A stretch of 53,855 nucleotides of DNA. Origin: Acidimicrobiaceae bacterium (GTDB taxonomy: Bacteria > Actinomycetota > Acidimicrobiia > Acidimicrobiales > Bog-793). This document shows positions 1 through 8,210 of the stretch, piece after piece. The notes below the pieces were generated by a model, which was not told where the DNA came from, made no database searches, and saw only the letters and a program-made list of their open reading frames with translations. Every line of letters starts with the position of its first letter. The stretch's first letter is position 1. The position numbers were made by a program, and so were the translations under genes. Location: NCBI GenBank assembly GCA_027306925.1, contig DAHUXW010000100.1, positions 1 to 53,855 of the forward strand, read 5' to 3'.

Positions 1-74
1 CTGTGGTGCAGCTCGGAGTGCACGCCGGCCTGTCAAGCCGGAGGTCGCGGGTTCAAATCCCGTCAGGTCCGCCA
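1..74 (+). tRNA. tRNA-Asp (GTC), 5' end cut by the window
   Basis: The anticodon stem CCGGC/GCCGG closes the 7-nt loop CTGTCAA, giving anticodon GTC (Asp). The T arm contains GTTCAAATCC and the 3' acceptor strand CAGGTCC is followed by discriminator G and an encoded CCA (72-74). The matching 5' strand should read GGACCTG; only its last three bases (CTG) are inside the window, so about four bases are missing upstream. It is followed at 156 by tRNA-Phe in the same orientation, so the two may be co-transcribed. Confidence 0.95.
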
Positions 75-155
75 CCCGGCTCCCGCCGGCCGCACGGGCA
101 CGCCACGAGGTCGGCCTCGGGGGCGTAGATTCGAGCGGCCGACTGGTGCCGGCGA

Positions 156-228
156 GGTCGGGTAGCTCAGTTGGCAGAGCGCGCGCCTGAAAAGCGCGAG
201 GTCACCGGATCGACGCCGGTCCCGACCA
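156..228 (+). tRNA. tRNA-Phe (GAA)
   Basis: The acceptor strands GGTCGGG (156-162) and CCCGACC (221-227) pair fully, with discriminator A at 228. The D arm contains AGCTCAGTTGG. The anticodon stem CGCGC/GCGCG encloses loop CTGAAAA, so the anticodon is GAA (Phe). The T stem ACCGG/CCGGT encloses ATCGACG. CCA is not encoded. The segment from the anticodon stem to the 3' end recurs in degraded form at 1421-1465, which marks this tRNA as a past integration site. Confidence 0.95.
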
Positions 229-262
229 CACAGGAAATGGCTATCTACCAGGTATTTCCCAT

Positions 263-784
263 TTGAGTTTGTCGCTCGTCCAAGTGCTCGAAACAGAGAC
301 GGTGCTCGAGGAGCTGCAAGAGGCTGAGACACAGAAGCTGATCCGCCGAGGAACTTCGCCGGAGGCTGCTGAACTCCGTGCCGTGACGCGAATCGCGAAT
401 ATGCGTCATGCCTTTGACGACAGCGAGGTGCCAGAAGCCTCTTACCGGGCGCTCGAAGGGATGTTCGGGTTGCCCGACGCGGATGACGAGCACGTAGTCG
501 CGGCAGCGGTTGTGGGCGGAGCCGGTCTTATCGTCACGGAGAACCTCAAAGACTTCCCCGCGGCTTTGCTCCCCTACGGGATGGCGGTCTCGCATCCGAA
601 CGAGTTCCTCTTCGGCTCCGTCCAAATTGACACGTCTGGCGCGGCTCGGGCCATCGGACGCCTCGCGGCTCGAAGCGGCCGTTTCGGACCGCAGATGACA
701 TTCGACGACGTGCTCGACGCTCTCCAACGTCGCTACGGCGCAGACGACTGCGTACGGATGCTTCAGATTGGGCCCCGTCTCTAG
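263..784 (+). pseudogene. PIN-domain toxin-like protein, N-terminally truncated
   Basis: The 173-residue frame carries the C-terminal two thirds of a PIN-domain ribonuclease of the VapC-like superfamily. The motif PDADDEHVVAAA (about residues 71-82) followed by GLIVTENLKDFP (88-99) supplies the conserved acidic residues and the T.N..DFP signature. The N-terminal beta strand with the first catalytic Asp is missing. The frame stays open upstream into the end of tRNA-Phe with no ATG or good ribosome site, and the only plausible start is TTG at 263. Loss of that Asp should abolish nuclease activity. The break sits at the tRNA junction, consistent with deletion when the island formed or decayed. 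No cognate antitoxin gene lies next to it on the same strand. Confidence 0.7.
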
Positions 785-887
785 TCGCCCGGCTCGGAGC
801 TGGGGTGTCTCGTCGAGCCGACCATGTGGCGCGTGCAACGACCTGTCTCGCCGTCGCGGGCACGTTTTCGTCGAGCTTGACCTTCAC
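782..887 (-). pseudogene. DUF5615 PIN-like toxin, truncated after about 20 residues
   Basis: A GTG start at 887 overlaps the stop of the DUF433 gene by 4 bp (GTGA), the usual arrangement for DUF433/DUF5615 pairs. The product begins VKVKLDENVPATARQVVAR, matching the DUF5615 N terminus with its catalytic Asp in LDEN. After about residue 20 the family similarity is lost. A +1 frame resembles the next motif weakly (RHMVG in place of RGHDV) and reaches a TAG at about 782. The family is normally about 110-120 residues, so the toxin is dead. Its 3' end abuts the 3' end of the PIN remnant on the other strand. Confidence 0.6.
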
Positions 888-1126
888 CCTTGGGTCGGAT
901 CGAGCGGACCGATCTCGTCACGAGCGAGCGCCGCTGCGTGAGCGAGCGCGGCGTGGACTACTCCTTGGGACAAGGTCGGGTACTCCTTGCGCAGTGCTTC
1001 CTCACTCATGCCATCCGCCAGGCAATCGAGCACGACGGTCACCGGAACGCGGGTGCCACGGACCACCGCCTGACCGTGCAGCACGGCGGGGTCCGACGTG
1101 ATCAAGTCGAGAAGCTCCCAAGACAT
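884..1126 (-). CDS. DUF433 antitoxin-like protein (80 aa)
   Basis: The ATG at 1126 is preceded by GGTGG. The protein is the length of DUF433 antitoxins (about 75-80 aa) and shows their signature HGQAVVRGTRVPV (residues 17-29), equivalent to the family's G.p.I.GTRIPV, followed by a helical C-terminal half (SEEALRKEYPTLS) that resembles their HTH. Members pair with DUF5615 PIN-like toxins. Here the partner follows with a 4-bp overlap but is truncated, so this is an orphaned antitoxin. The frame is open further upstream to 1315, but that extension contains AGGACGCGAAAA-like direct repeats and looks non-coding. Confidence 0.8.
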   Translation of the reverse strand: MSWELLDLITSDPAVLHGQAVVRGTRVPVTVVLDCLADGMSEEALRKEYPTLSQGVVHAALAHAAALARDEIGPLDPTQG

Positions 1127-1847
1127 GCCACCATGGTCGCGCCCGAGCGGACGCACTGCTGCCGTCGGCTCGCGCCAACCGAGGACCATTTCGACGCCGG
1201 CCCGTGGCACCTCGGGCGAAGCACCGCTCGGTCCGTACCGGTCGCCGGGTGCGGCCCTCGGAAGGACGCGAAAATGACGCGCGAGGACGCGAAAAGGACG
1301 CGAATTCGTCGACACTGGGCGTTACAGAGCGGCGCCAAATAGGCCAGAGAAAGTGACTCTTACCAGGGAGAACGTCGGCCGAGCAGGACGGACGTCCGTT
1401 CGGAATTGACCCCGGATTACGCCTGAAAAGCGCGAGGCCGCCGGATCGACGCCGCTCCCGGCCACGGCGAGCTTCCGGTTCCCGGCGTTGTTGTCGCTGA
1501 CGCGGGCTTGCCGGAGCGGCTGTCGCGCCGCGGCGGACCGGTCATCGGCGGTCGCGCGCGCGACGCCGTGGCGGATGGCCGTGGTCGCCGACCGTGTCCC
1601 GTGCGCACGCGGTGAGGTACCGGTCGGCCGCTCGCAGGTCGGCGACGCCCGAGGCCGCGAGCCGACGGCGAGCACCGCCGGTCGCACGGACCCGCTGGCG
1701 CACGAGCGTGCCGGACACGGGCCGAGCGCGGGTCCGGCCGCGCCCGCGCGAGGATCGCGCGATGCGGCAGCCTCCCGCCCGAAGAGCGCGATGGGCGGCT
1801 ACGGCGCTCGCATCGGAGTCCCGGCGCGGCGCAGGTCGGCGCGCCCC
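1127..1847. other. Intergenic region with degenerate tRNA-Phe 3' copy; no convincing gene
   Basis: No frame shows recognisable domains or a credible start. The region holds AGGACGCGAAAA-type direct repeats (about 1261-1305), the tRNA-Phe fragment at 1421-1465, and then very GC-rich sequence up to the ACT gene. Long open frames here are low-complexity Arg/Ala translations, as expected by chance at this composition. Confidence 0.6.
1421..1465 (+). repeat. Duplicate of tRNA-Phe 3' half (att-like)
   Basis: This stretch copies tRNA-Phe 185-229 from the anticodon stem to the 3' end. The first 17 bases are identical, the central CCGGATCGAC is identical, and only about five positions differ in the whole. 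The changes break T-stem pairing (CCGGT has become CCGCT), and there is no upstream D arm or acceptor strand, so it is not a functional tRNA. It is best read as the distal attachment-site copy left by an integrated element. Confidence 0.8.
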
Positions 1848-2240
1848 GTGACGGACGGGCTCGCGGCGGTCCTCGCCGGACTCACCGTCCGCCGGCGGCC
1901 CGGGAGCTGGTGCGTCGTCACCGGACCCGCGCCACCGGCCGGCGCGACCGTCGTTGCGAGCGTCGTCGAGGACGAGGGGACGACGTCGGTCATCCGGCTC
2001 GAGGACGCGCGGCGAGCCGGGATCCCGGTCGATTTCGTCGCCGCGTGGCTCACCGTGGAGGTCGTCACCGGGCTCGAGCTCGTCGGGCTCACGGCCGCGA
2101 TCGCCCACGCCCTCGCCGTCGAGGGCATCGCGTGCAACGTGCTCGCCGGCTACTACCACGACCACCTCCTCGTGCCGGTCGACGAAGCCGACCGCGCGCT
2201 CGCCGCGCTCGCCGCGCTGCGCGAGGCGCATCCGGGCTGA
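1848..2240 (+). CDS. ACT domain-containing protein
   Basis: From a GTG start at 1848 the product is 130 residues. The C-terminal half (VEVVTGLELVGLTAAIAHAL, then NVLAGYYHDHLLVPVDEADR) matches the ACT_3-type small-molecule-binding domain, whose members have a conserved G.YHDHLfVP core. An N-terminal half, seen as SWCVVTGP and SVVEDEGTTSVI, forms the paired ACT-like fold typical of these proteins. They are thought to bind amino acids, but no specific reaction is established. The frame stays open upstream to 1488 but that part is low-complexity. The PLP decarboxylase starts 133 bp downstream on the same strand, so an amino-acid-related role is possible but unproven. Confidence 0.8.
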   Translation: MTDGLAAVLAGLTVRRRPGSWCVVTGPAPPAGATVVASVVEDEGTTSVIRLEDARRAGIPVDFVAAWLTVEVVTGLELVGLTAAIAHALAVEGIACNVLAGYYHDHLLVPVDEADRALAALAALREAHPG

Positions 2241-2373
2241 GGCGCTCGGCGGCTGAGACCGTCCGCGGCGGTGCTCCGCCGACGCACGGGCCGCACCGCG
2301 CGGAGCACGCTCCTGGCGGCCACGTGTCCGGGCTGCAAGGCTCGGGGCGACCGAGCGACGAGGGAGGTCCGCC

Positions 2374-3762
2374 ATGTCGGTGCGGCGCGACGCGTACGAC
2401 GACGCGCTCGCTCGCGCGCACGAGCACGCGAAGGCGTGGCTCGACACGGTCGGCACGCGCCGCGTCGGTCCGAGAGAGCCCGCCGACGTCCTTCGCGAGG
2501 GTTTCGCCGTCGCGCTCCCCGAGGGACCGACCGCGGCGTCGGACGTCGTGGACCTCCTCGCCGAGCTCGCCGAGCCCGGTCTCATGGCGATCGGGTCGGG
2601 GCGCTTCTTCGGCTGGGTCATGGGCGGCACCCTGCCCGCGGCGCTCGCGGCGGACTGGCTCGTGAGCGCGTGGGACCAGAACGCGGCGATGCGCTACGCG
2701 ACTCCGGCATGCGTAGCGGCGGAGGAGGCCGCGGCCGCCTGGCTCCTCGACCTGCTCGGCCTCCCCGCAGCTTCCGGCGTCGGCTTCGTCACGGGATGCA
2801 CGATGGCGAGCTTCGCCTGCCTCGCAGCCGCGCGGACCGCCGTGCTCGCCCGGGTCGGGTGCGACGTCGCGCGCGACGGCCTGGCCGGCGGCCCGGCCGT
2901 GCGGGTCCTCGTCGGCGCAGAGCGGCACGACTCGATCGACCTCGCGCTCCGCTATCTCGGCCTCGGCGCGCCGACCGCGGTCGAGGCGGACTCCCAGGGA
3001 AGGATCCGGGTCGACGCGCTCGAGGGCGCGCTGTCGGGCACCGACGGGCCGACCATCGTCTGCCTCCAGGCGGGGAACCTCCACTCGGGCGCGTTCGACC
3101 CGATGTCGGAGGCGATCGAGGTCGCGCACGCAAACGGCGCATGGGTCCACGTCGACGGGGCGTTCGGGCTGTGGGCCGCAGCAGCCCCGGCCCTTCGCGA
3201 GCTGACTGTCGGCCTAGCGGGCGCGGACTCCTGGGCCACCGACGCCCACAAGACGCTGAACGTCCCATACGACTGCGGCATAGCGATCGTCGCCGACCCG
3301 GCGACGATGCGCGGTTCGCTCGGTGTGCACACGAGCTACGTGATCGCGGACGACACCGGGGCGGGCGACCCGATCGACCGGGTGCCGGAGCTCTCACGGC
3401 GTGCTCGCGGCGTCCCCGTGTGGGCCGCGCTACGGTCGCTCGGTCGCAGCGGGACGGCCGAGCTCGTCGACCGACTCGTGCGCCACGCGCGCTCGCTCGC
3501 AACGGAGCTCGAGCGCGTCGAGGGCGTCACCGTGTTGAACGACGTCGTCTACACCCAGGTGTGCGTCGCGTTCGAGGACGACGAGACGACCCGAGCGGTG
3601 ACCGAGCGCGTGATCGCAGACGGGACCGCGTGGATGTCGGGATCCCGTTGGCAGGGGCGCCAGGTGCTCCGCATCTCCGTGAGCAACTGGTCGACCGACG
3701 AGCGCGACGTACGTCGCTCGGTCGACGCGGTCGCCCGAGCGCTTGCCGAGGTGCGCGGCTGA
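2374..3762 (+). CDS. PLP-dependent group II decarboxylase-like enzyme
   Basis: The ATG at 2374 follows a GAGGGAGG ribosome site. The 462-residue product belongs to the aromatic-L-amino-acid/glutamate decarboxylase superfamily (fold type I PLP enzymes). The cofactor-binding lysine lies in TDAHKTLNVPYDCG (K293), and the upstream HVDGAFG (259-265) carries the Asp that contacts the PLP pyridine nitrogen. GFVTGCTMASF (137-147) forms the phosphate-binding loop region. Length is normal for the family (450-500). Some close relatives are annotated as aspartate aminotransferase-family proteins, so the substrate cannot be assigned. It acts in the cytosol. Confidence 0.85.
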   Translation: MSVRRDAYDDALARAHEHAKAWLDTVGTRRVGPREPADVLREGFAVALPEGPTAASDVVDLLAELAEPGLMAIGSGRFFGWVMGGTLPAALAADWLVSAWDQNAAMRYATPACVAAEEAAAAWLLDLLGLPAASGVGFVTGCTMASFACLAAARTAVLARVGCDVARDGLAGGPAVRVLVGAERHDSIDLALRYLGLGAPTAVEADSQGRIRVDALEGALSGTDGPTIVCLQAGNLHSGAFDPMSEAIEVAHANGAWVHVDGAFGLWAAAAPALRELTVGLAGADSWATDAHKTLNVPYDCGIAIVADPATMRGSLGVHTSYVIADDTGAGDPIDRVPELSRRARGVPVWAALRSLGRSGTAELVDRLVRHARSLATELERVEGVTVLNDVVYTQVCVAFEDDETTRAVTERVIADGTAWMSGSRWQGRQVLRISVSNWSTDERDVRRSVDAVARALAEVRG

Positions 3763-3792
3763 CCGTGCGGCGGGCCCGGTAGCACCCGGACG

Positions 3793-4239
3793 ATGACGCA
3801 CCCGGGCACGACGGGAGCGACCGCGCTCGTCGTCGCGGACGCCCAACCCAACATGCTCGTCGGTGCCGGAGCCGCGCCCGAGGCGGCCGAGCTCCGCGGC
3901 GTGCTCGGCGAGCGGGTCGTGAACAAGTCGGTCTCCGACACCTTCGCGGCGAACCCGCCCCTCGCGGCCGAGCTGTGGTCTGCCGGCGTGCGCCGTCTCG
4001 TGGTCGTCGGCCTCCAGAGCGAGCACTGCGTCCGCGCGACGAGCCTCGGCGCGCTCGACGCGGGCTTCGCGGTCCTCCTCCCGAGCTAGGAGCACGCGTC
4101 CTACGGCGACGGCGCCGCCGGGGCGAGGGCGATCTCGGACGCGGCCGAGCAGGAGCTCGCGGCCGCGGGTGTCTCGATCGTGCACGCCGCGAAGGTCGCG
4201 TTCGGACCGGCCTCGCACGTGGCGGACCGCCGCGGCTAG
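3793..4239 (+). pseudogene. Isochorismatase-family cysteine hydrolase, broken
   Basis: The frame starts at 3793 with ALVVADAQPNML, carrying the family's first catalytic Asp, and continues to GLQSEHCVRATSLGAL with the nucleophilic Cys. Between them the helical segment of about 40-50 residues that normally precedes the catalytic Lys is largely missing, so the Asp strand runs almost directly into VVNKSVSDTF. A TAG at 4087-4089 then interrupts the frame where relatives have the H..Y/GDG segment; similarity resumes immediately after it (EHASYGDGAAGARAIS) and runs to a second TAG at 4237. Internal deletion plus nonsense codon indicates a pseudogene. No readthrough signal is evident. Confidence 0.7.
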
Positions 4240-4311
4240 ACATCGACCGGGCCGGCGCGACGGGACGTCGCGGCCGTGCCGCGGCTAGGGGCGCCGGGGC
4301 GGGAGCGGGGG

Positions 4312-5895
4312 ATGGCACTGCGAGAGACATTCGACGTCGTGGTCGCCGGCGCCGGCCACAACAGCCTGATCGCCGCCGCGTACCTCGCGCGGGCGGGCCT
4401 GCGCTGCCTCGTGCTCGACGCCCGGCCGGTCGTCGGCGGCGACACCGCGACCGAGGAGCTCACGCTCCCGGGCTTCCTACACGACAGCTGTTCGACCGCG
4501 CACAACCTCATCCAGACCTCGCCGACGCTCCGCGACGACGAGCTCGGGCTCTTCGAGCTCGGGCTCGAGTACCTCTACCCGGACCCCGTCGCGCACGTGC
4601 CGTTCCCGGACGGCACCTCGATCACGCAGTGGCGCGACATCGACCGGACGTGCGACGAGCTCGCGCGCTTCTCGGTCCGCGACGCCGCCGCCTACCGGCG
4701 GCTGATCGACGAGTACGCCGCGATCGCCCCGGTCGTCGGCGCGTACCGCTACACGCCGATCGGGTGGGGCCCGTCGCTCGGCGACGCCCTGCTCGCGCGA
4801 GACGGCGGGGCGCGTTGGGTGCGGCGCGCGGCCGGCAGCGCCTGGGAGGCCATCGCCGCGACGTTCGAGGAGGAGCACGTGCGCGCCTTCATGGCGTGGA
4901 TGGCGTTCATGACGATCCAGCCGCTCGAGCAGCCGGGGACGGGCCTCAACGCGTACTCGCTCGTATTCGGTCGCCAGCGGCACAGCTGGGTCGTGCCGCG
5001 CGGCGGCTCCGGGGCGCTCCCCGCCGCGCTCGCCCGCGTGATCGAGGCGGGCGGCGGGCAGCTCCGCACCGGCGAGCGGGTCACCGGGCTGTGCATCGAG
5101 CACGGGCGGTGCGTCGGGGTGGAGACCGAGCTGGGTGACCGCTACGACGCGACGCGCGCCGTGCTCTCGACGATCCACGTGAAGCACCTCCTCGAGATGG
5201 CGCCCGCCGCCTCTTGGGACGACGGCTTCCGGTACGCGATCGACTCGTGGCAGCCCGGGATCGCGATGTTCGTCACGCACTATGCGCTGCGCGGGCCGCT
5301 CGAGTACCCGGGTGACGCCGGTCCGGTGCGCCCACTCGCGTCCGGCACGCCCGTGTCCTCACTTCGCATGCGCGACCTCGAGGTCGACGTGCGGCGCGGC
5401 CGGGTCGCGCTCGACGACCCGCCGCTGCTCGTGCTCTGCCCGACCGCGCTCGACGCGAGCCGGGCGCCGGCGGGGGCGCACACGCTGAAGGTCGTCGGCT
5501 TCCATCCCTACGACATCGAGGGCGGGGCCCGGCGCTGGGACGAGATCGCGGACGAGGTCTCCGACGCGCACCTCGCCCATCTCCGACGGTACGCGCCGGG
5601 CCTCACCGACGAGACGATCCTCGCGAGGAGCGTCCACAGCCCGATCGACCTCGAGCGGGCGAACGCGCACAACTGGCACGGGTCGTGCCACGGCGGCGAC
5701 TCGGGTCCCGCGCAGTCCGGGGCGCTCCGGCCGGCTGCGGGCTGGGCGACGCACCGGATGCCGATCGACGGCCTCTACCAGACGGGCTCGACGACCCATC
5801 CCGGAGGCTCGGTCTCCGGCGCGCCGGGGCGGAACGCCGCGATGGTCATGCTCGCGGACTTCGGGCTCGACCTCGGCGAGGTCGTCGCGCGCTGA
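4312..5895 (+). CDS. Phytoene dehydrogenase-like FAD-dependent oxidoreductase
   Basis: From ATG 4312 (preceded by GGGAGCGGGG) the product has 527 residues. The N terminus DVVVAGAGHNSLIAAAYLA (about 8-26) is an ADP-binding Rossmann motif, followed by LVLDARPVVGGDTATEE, the extended dinucleotide-binding signature of the phytoene desaturase/COG1233 group. The C terminus GLYQTGSTTHPGGSVSGAPG is the second FAD-contact motif of the same group. Such proteins oxidise or isomerise carotenoid-like or other hydrophobic substrates, but no carotenoid genes lie nearby, so the substrate is unknown. The last 50 bp overlap the 3' end of the convergent patatin gene. Confidence 0.88.
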   Translation: MALRETFDVVVAGAGHNSLIAAAYLARAGLRCLVLDARPVVGGDTATEELTLPGFLHDSCSTAHNLIQTSPTLRDDELGLFELGLEYLYPDPVAHVPFPDGTSITQWRDIDRTCDELARFSVRDAAAYRRLIDEYAAIAPVVGAYRYTPIGWGPSLGDALLARDGGARWVRRAAGSAWEAIAATFEEEHVRAFMAWMAFMTIQPLEQPGTGLNAYSLVFGRQRHSWVVPRGGSGALPAALARVIEAGGGQLRTGERVTGLCIEHGRCVGVETELGDRYDATRAVLSTIHVKHLLEMAPAASWDDGFRYAIDSWQPGIAMFVTHYALRGPLEYPGDAGPVRPLASGTPVSSLRMRDLEVDVRRGRVALDDPPLLVLCPTALDASRAPAGAHTLKVVGFHPYDIEGGARRWDEIADEVSDAHLAHLRRYAPGLTDETILARSVHSPIDLERANAHNWHGSCHGGDSGPAQSGALRPAAGWATHRMPIDGLYQTGSTTHPGGSVSGAPGRNAAMVMLADFGLDLGEVVAR

Positions 5896-6796
5896 CGCGC
5901 GCGGCCGGGCGCGGGACCGAGAAGCGCCCGTCGGGGTCCGGTCGCGCGAGGGCGCGACCGGAGGGCCGGCGCCCGGGGCGCTCGGACGTCGGGAGCCCGT
6001 CGAGCCACGCGAGCGCGTGCTCGTAGCCGATCTCGAGCAGCCGGTGGGTGTGGCGAAGGCCGGCCATCGGGGCGCGCACCCGCGGCGCGGGGATCACGTG
6101 GAGCTGCGCGGACAGGGCCGTGCGCGTCCCGTCGAGCCCGTCGCGCACGGACGCGACCTGGCCCGGCATCGTCGGGAGCACGAAGAGGCGGGTCGCACCG
6201 AGCGCGAGGGCCTGGCGCACCGGCACGTCCGCGGCGAGGCTCCCGTCGACGAGCACCGTGCCACCGTGCGCGACGGGCGGGAGGAGCCGGGGCACCGCGC
6301 TGCTCGCGAGCAGCGCGGTCACGACGTCGCCGGACTCGAGCACGACCGCCCGGCGCGAGCCGCGTTCGGTCGCGACGACCGCGAGCGGTATCGGCGCCTC
6401 CTCGAGGCGCTCGAAGCCCACGAAGGACTCGAGCACCGATCGCAGGCCGGACGAGTCGAAGAGGTGACCGCCGCGCCGGACGAGCCCGCGCAGCGCCGTT
6501 GGGGCGTCGAGGCGCAAGATGTCGCTCCGCCGGAGCGAGCGCCAGAATCGGGCGATCTCGGCGATGCCGTCGAGATCCGCGCGACTCGACAGGAAGGCGC
6601 CGTTGATCGCGCCGACGGACGTCCCGACGATCAGCCCCGGGCGGATGTCGCGCTCGACGAGCGCGTAGGCCATGCCGACCTGCAGCGCGCCGAGGTTCCC
6701 CCCGCCGCCGAGGACGAACGCCGGGCAGTCCGCGTCGCCCGTCGGGCCGCCGGGCTCGCGCGCGCCCGCCGGCCCCGCGCGCTCCGACGTCGTCAT
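5846..6796 (-). CDS. Patatin-like phospholipase
   Basis: The 316-residue protein from ATG 6796 has the full patatin set: the Gly-rich oxyanion loop LGGGGNLGALQVG (29-41), the nucleophile elbow GTSVG with Ser60, and the DGS motif with Asp184 (LVDGSLAADVP), forming a Ser-Asp dyad. This architecture matches bacterial RssA/YlbK-type lipid acyl hydrolases. There is no signal peptide, so it is probably cytosolic or membrane-associated. An in-frame extension upstream to 6973 lacks any family similarity and runs into the MFS gene, so it was not used. The 3' end overlaps the convergent oxidoreductase gene by 50 bp. Confidence 0.88.
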   Translation of the reverse strand: MTTSERAGPAGAREPGGPTGDADCPAFVLGGGGNLGALQVGMAYALVERDIRPGLIVGTSVGAINGAFLSSRADLDGIAEIARFWRSLRRSDILRLDAPTALRGLVRRGGHLFDSSGLRSVLESFVGFERLEEAPIPLAVVATERGSRRAVVLESGDVVTALLASSAVPRLLPPVAHGGTVLVDGSLAADVPVRQALALGATRLFVLPTMPGQVASVRDGLDGTRTALSAQLHVIPAPRVRAPMAGLRHTHRLLEIGYEHALAWLDGLPTSERPGRRPSGRALARPDPDGRFSVPRPAARVSARRPRRGRARSPRA

Positions 6797-6830
6797 CGAC
6801 CCGGCCCCCGTCCACGTCCGACAGATCACC

Positions 6831-8078
6831 TCATTGCGCGCGCAACATATCAGGGGCGCGAAGCTCTGTCGAGCGGCTCCGCGCGCGAAGTGCGGCCGCG
6901 CCGGCGAGCGCGACCCCGAGGACGGCCGCCGTGGCGAGCTGAGCGGCGCCGAACGCGCGACGCGCGCCGACATGGCCGAACAGCGCGCCCGCCGCGATCG
7001 GGCAGGCCACCGCGGTCGCGGCCCACGCGAGGTTCAACAGGCCGGTCGCGACGCCGACGCCGGCCCCGGCGCCCACGCGCCGCGACTCCGCCGCGGCGAG
7101 CGGGTAGGCCACGCTCCAGAGCACGGCTCGGCTCGCGGTCACCGCGCACAGCGTCGCGACGACCGCCGCGACCGCCGTGCTCGCGGCCGCGACCGTCAGT
7201 ATCGCGACGAGCACGCCCATCGCGACGAACGCCGTGCGCGCGCGGACCACCCGGCGGCCCGCTGTCGAGACCGCCGCGCTCGCTGCGACGAACACGACAC
7301 CCGAGAGCGCGAACACGAGACCGATCCCACCGGTGGAGATGCGCGCGCGGTGGAGCTCGAGCGGGACGAGCAGGCTCGAGACGCTCGCCGCGACGCCGGC
7401 GGCGACGACCGCCGCGACGGTTCCGGGCCGACCGAGCAGCGCGGCGAGCTGAGCTCCCGTGCGGACGGCGGCGCGACGCACGGCCGGCCGCGAGCCGGGC
7501 GCCGCGGTCAGTGCCAACGTGACCGTCGCGAGCGCGACCCCGGTGACGACAAAGGGCGTGGCGAGGCCCCACCTGGCCGCGAGGAAGCCGGTGAGCGCGG
7601 GTCCGGCGACGCCACCGACCCCCGAGGCCGCGACGGCGCCGCCGAGCGCGCTCGGCCCCGCGGCGACCTCGTCGAGCCAGGCGAGCCCGGCGGTCCACGC
7701 GATTCCGTAGCCGAAGCCGAAGCCGAGCCGGGACGCGAGCAGCGCGCCGTACGAAGGCGCGAGACCCTGTGTGCACGCCGCGACCGCCATCAGCCAACCG
7801 GCGAGGAGCGTGAGCCGCCGCGCGCCGAGGCGGTCCGTGAGGCGCCCTGCGGGGAGCGCGACGCAGAAGGTCGCGAGCGCGGTCATCGACAGCAGCAGGC
7901 CGGTGCCGGTGCCGGAGAGGTGGAACCGGCGCGTGTACGAAGGGAGCACGGGAGCGATGCCCACCTGCAGGCTCGAGCTCACGAGGACGACCGCGTAGAC
8001 GAGCGCCGCGACACGCCGGCCCGGTCCGGCGGCGGGCGCGATCGCTCGTGCGGGGTCGACGCCGTCCGATGTGCCCAC
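6831..8078 (-). CDS. Major facilitator superfamily transporter
   Basis: The start is GTG 8078, with GAGGTGG upstream. The 415-residue product shows about 12 hydrophobic segments, beginning VAALVYAVVLVSSSLQVGIA. The loop between helices 2 and 3 reads GRLTDRLGARRLTLLAG, the MFS signature. An Arg/Ala-rich loop near the middle (SRPAVRRAAVRTG) separates the two six-helix halves. The family exports drugs or metabolites using the proton gradient; the substrate is not predictable. It is divergent from the LysR gene, with 150 bp between starts, a common arrangement in which the regulator controls the transporter. Only 34 bp separate its stop from the patatin start, so the two may be co-transcribed. 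Confidence 0.88.
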   Translation of the reverse strand: MGTSDGVDPARAIAPAAGPGRRVAALVYAVVLVSSSLQVGIAPVLPSYTRRFHLSGTGTGLLLSMTALATFCVALPAGRLTDRLGARRLTLLAGWLMAVAACTQGLAPSYGALLASRLGFGFGYGIAWTAGLAWLDEVAAGPSALGGAVAASGVGGVAGPALTGFLAARWGLATPFVVTGVALATVTLALTAAPGSRPAVRRAAVRTGAQLAALLGRPGTVAAVVAAGVAASVSSLLVPLELHRARISTGGIGLVFALSGVVFVAASAAVSTAGRRVVRARTAFVAMGVLVAILTVAAASTAVAAVVATLCAVTASRAVLWSVAYPLAAAESRRVGAGAGVGVATGLLNLAWAATAVACPIAAGALFGHVGARRAFGAAQLATAAVLGVALAGAAALRARSRSTELRAPDMLRAQ

Positions 8079-8091
8079 CGCCACCACCTCG

Positions 8092-8142
8092 AGCCGACCG
8101 CTCTGCGCAGCCGACCGCTCTGCGCAGCCGACCGCTCTGCGC
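8092..8142. repeat. Three tandem 17-bp repeats in the MFS/LysR intergenic region
   Basis: The unit AGCCGACCGCTCTGCGC occurs three times without interruption, followed by a partial fourth (AGCCG). It lies directly upstream of the transporter start and about 90 bp from the regulator start. It could be a regulator-binding array or simply slippage. Confidence 0.9.
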
Positions 8143-8210
8143 AGCCGCGCCGACCACCGGCACGCGGCGCGCGCCTGCGGCGCTGCGGACCGATCGTAAC
8201 GTGAAGGATT

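Larger units (their letters stand above)
185..1465. mobile_element. Decayed tRNA-Phe-associated genomic island remnant
   Basis: The segment is bounded by the 3' half of tRNA-Phe (from 185) and a near-copy of it (1421-1465). This is the geometry left when an element integrates at a tRNA gene and duplicates the att core. The interior holds only toxin-antitoxin fragments: a PIN remnant, an intact DUF433 gene and a truncated DUF5615 toxin. Local base composition looks less GC-rich than the flanks. No integrase, transposase or excisionase is visible, so the element has collapsed to about 1.2 kb and cannot move by itself. The duplication is seen directly; its origin by integrase-mediated insertion is inference. 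Confidence 0.55.

Noticed and set aside
1488-1847. Upstream extension of the ACT gene
   Set aside because: The translation is Arg/Ala/Pro-rich with no family similarity, and the domain starts after the GTG at 1848.
4087-4089. TAG in the isochorismatase-like gene as a recoded codon
   Set aside because: The gene also has an internal deletion of a conserved segment and no recoding signal, so a pseudogene is simpler.
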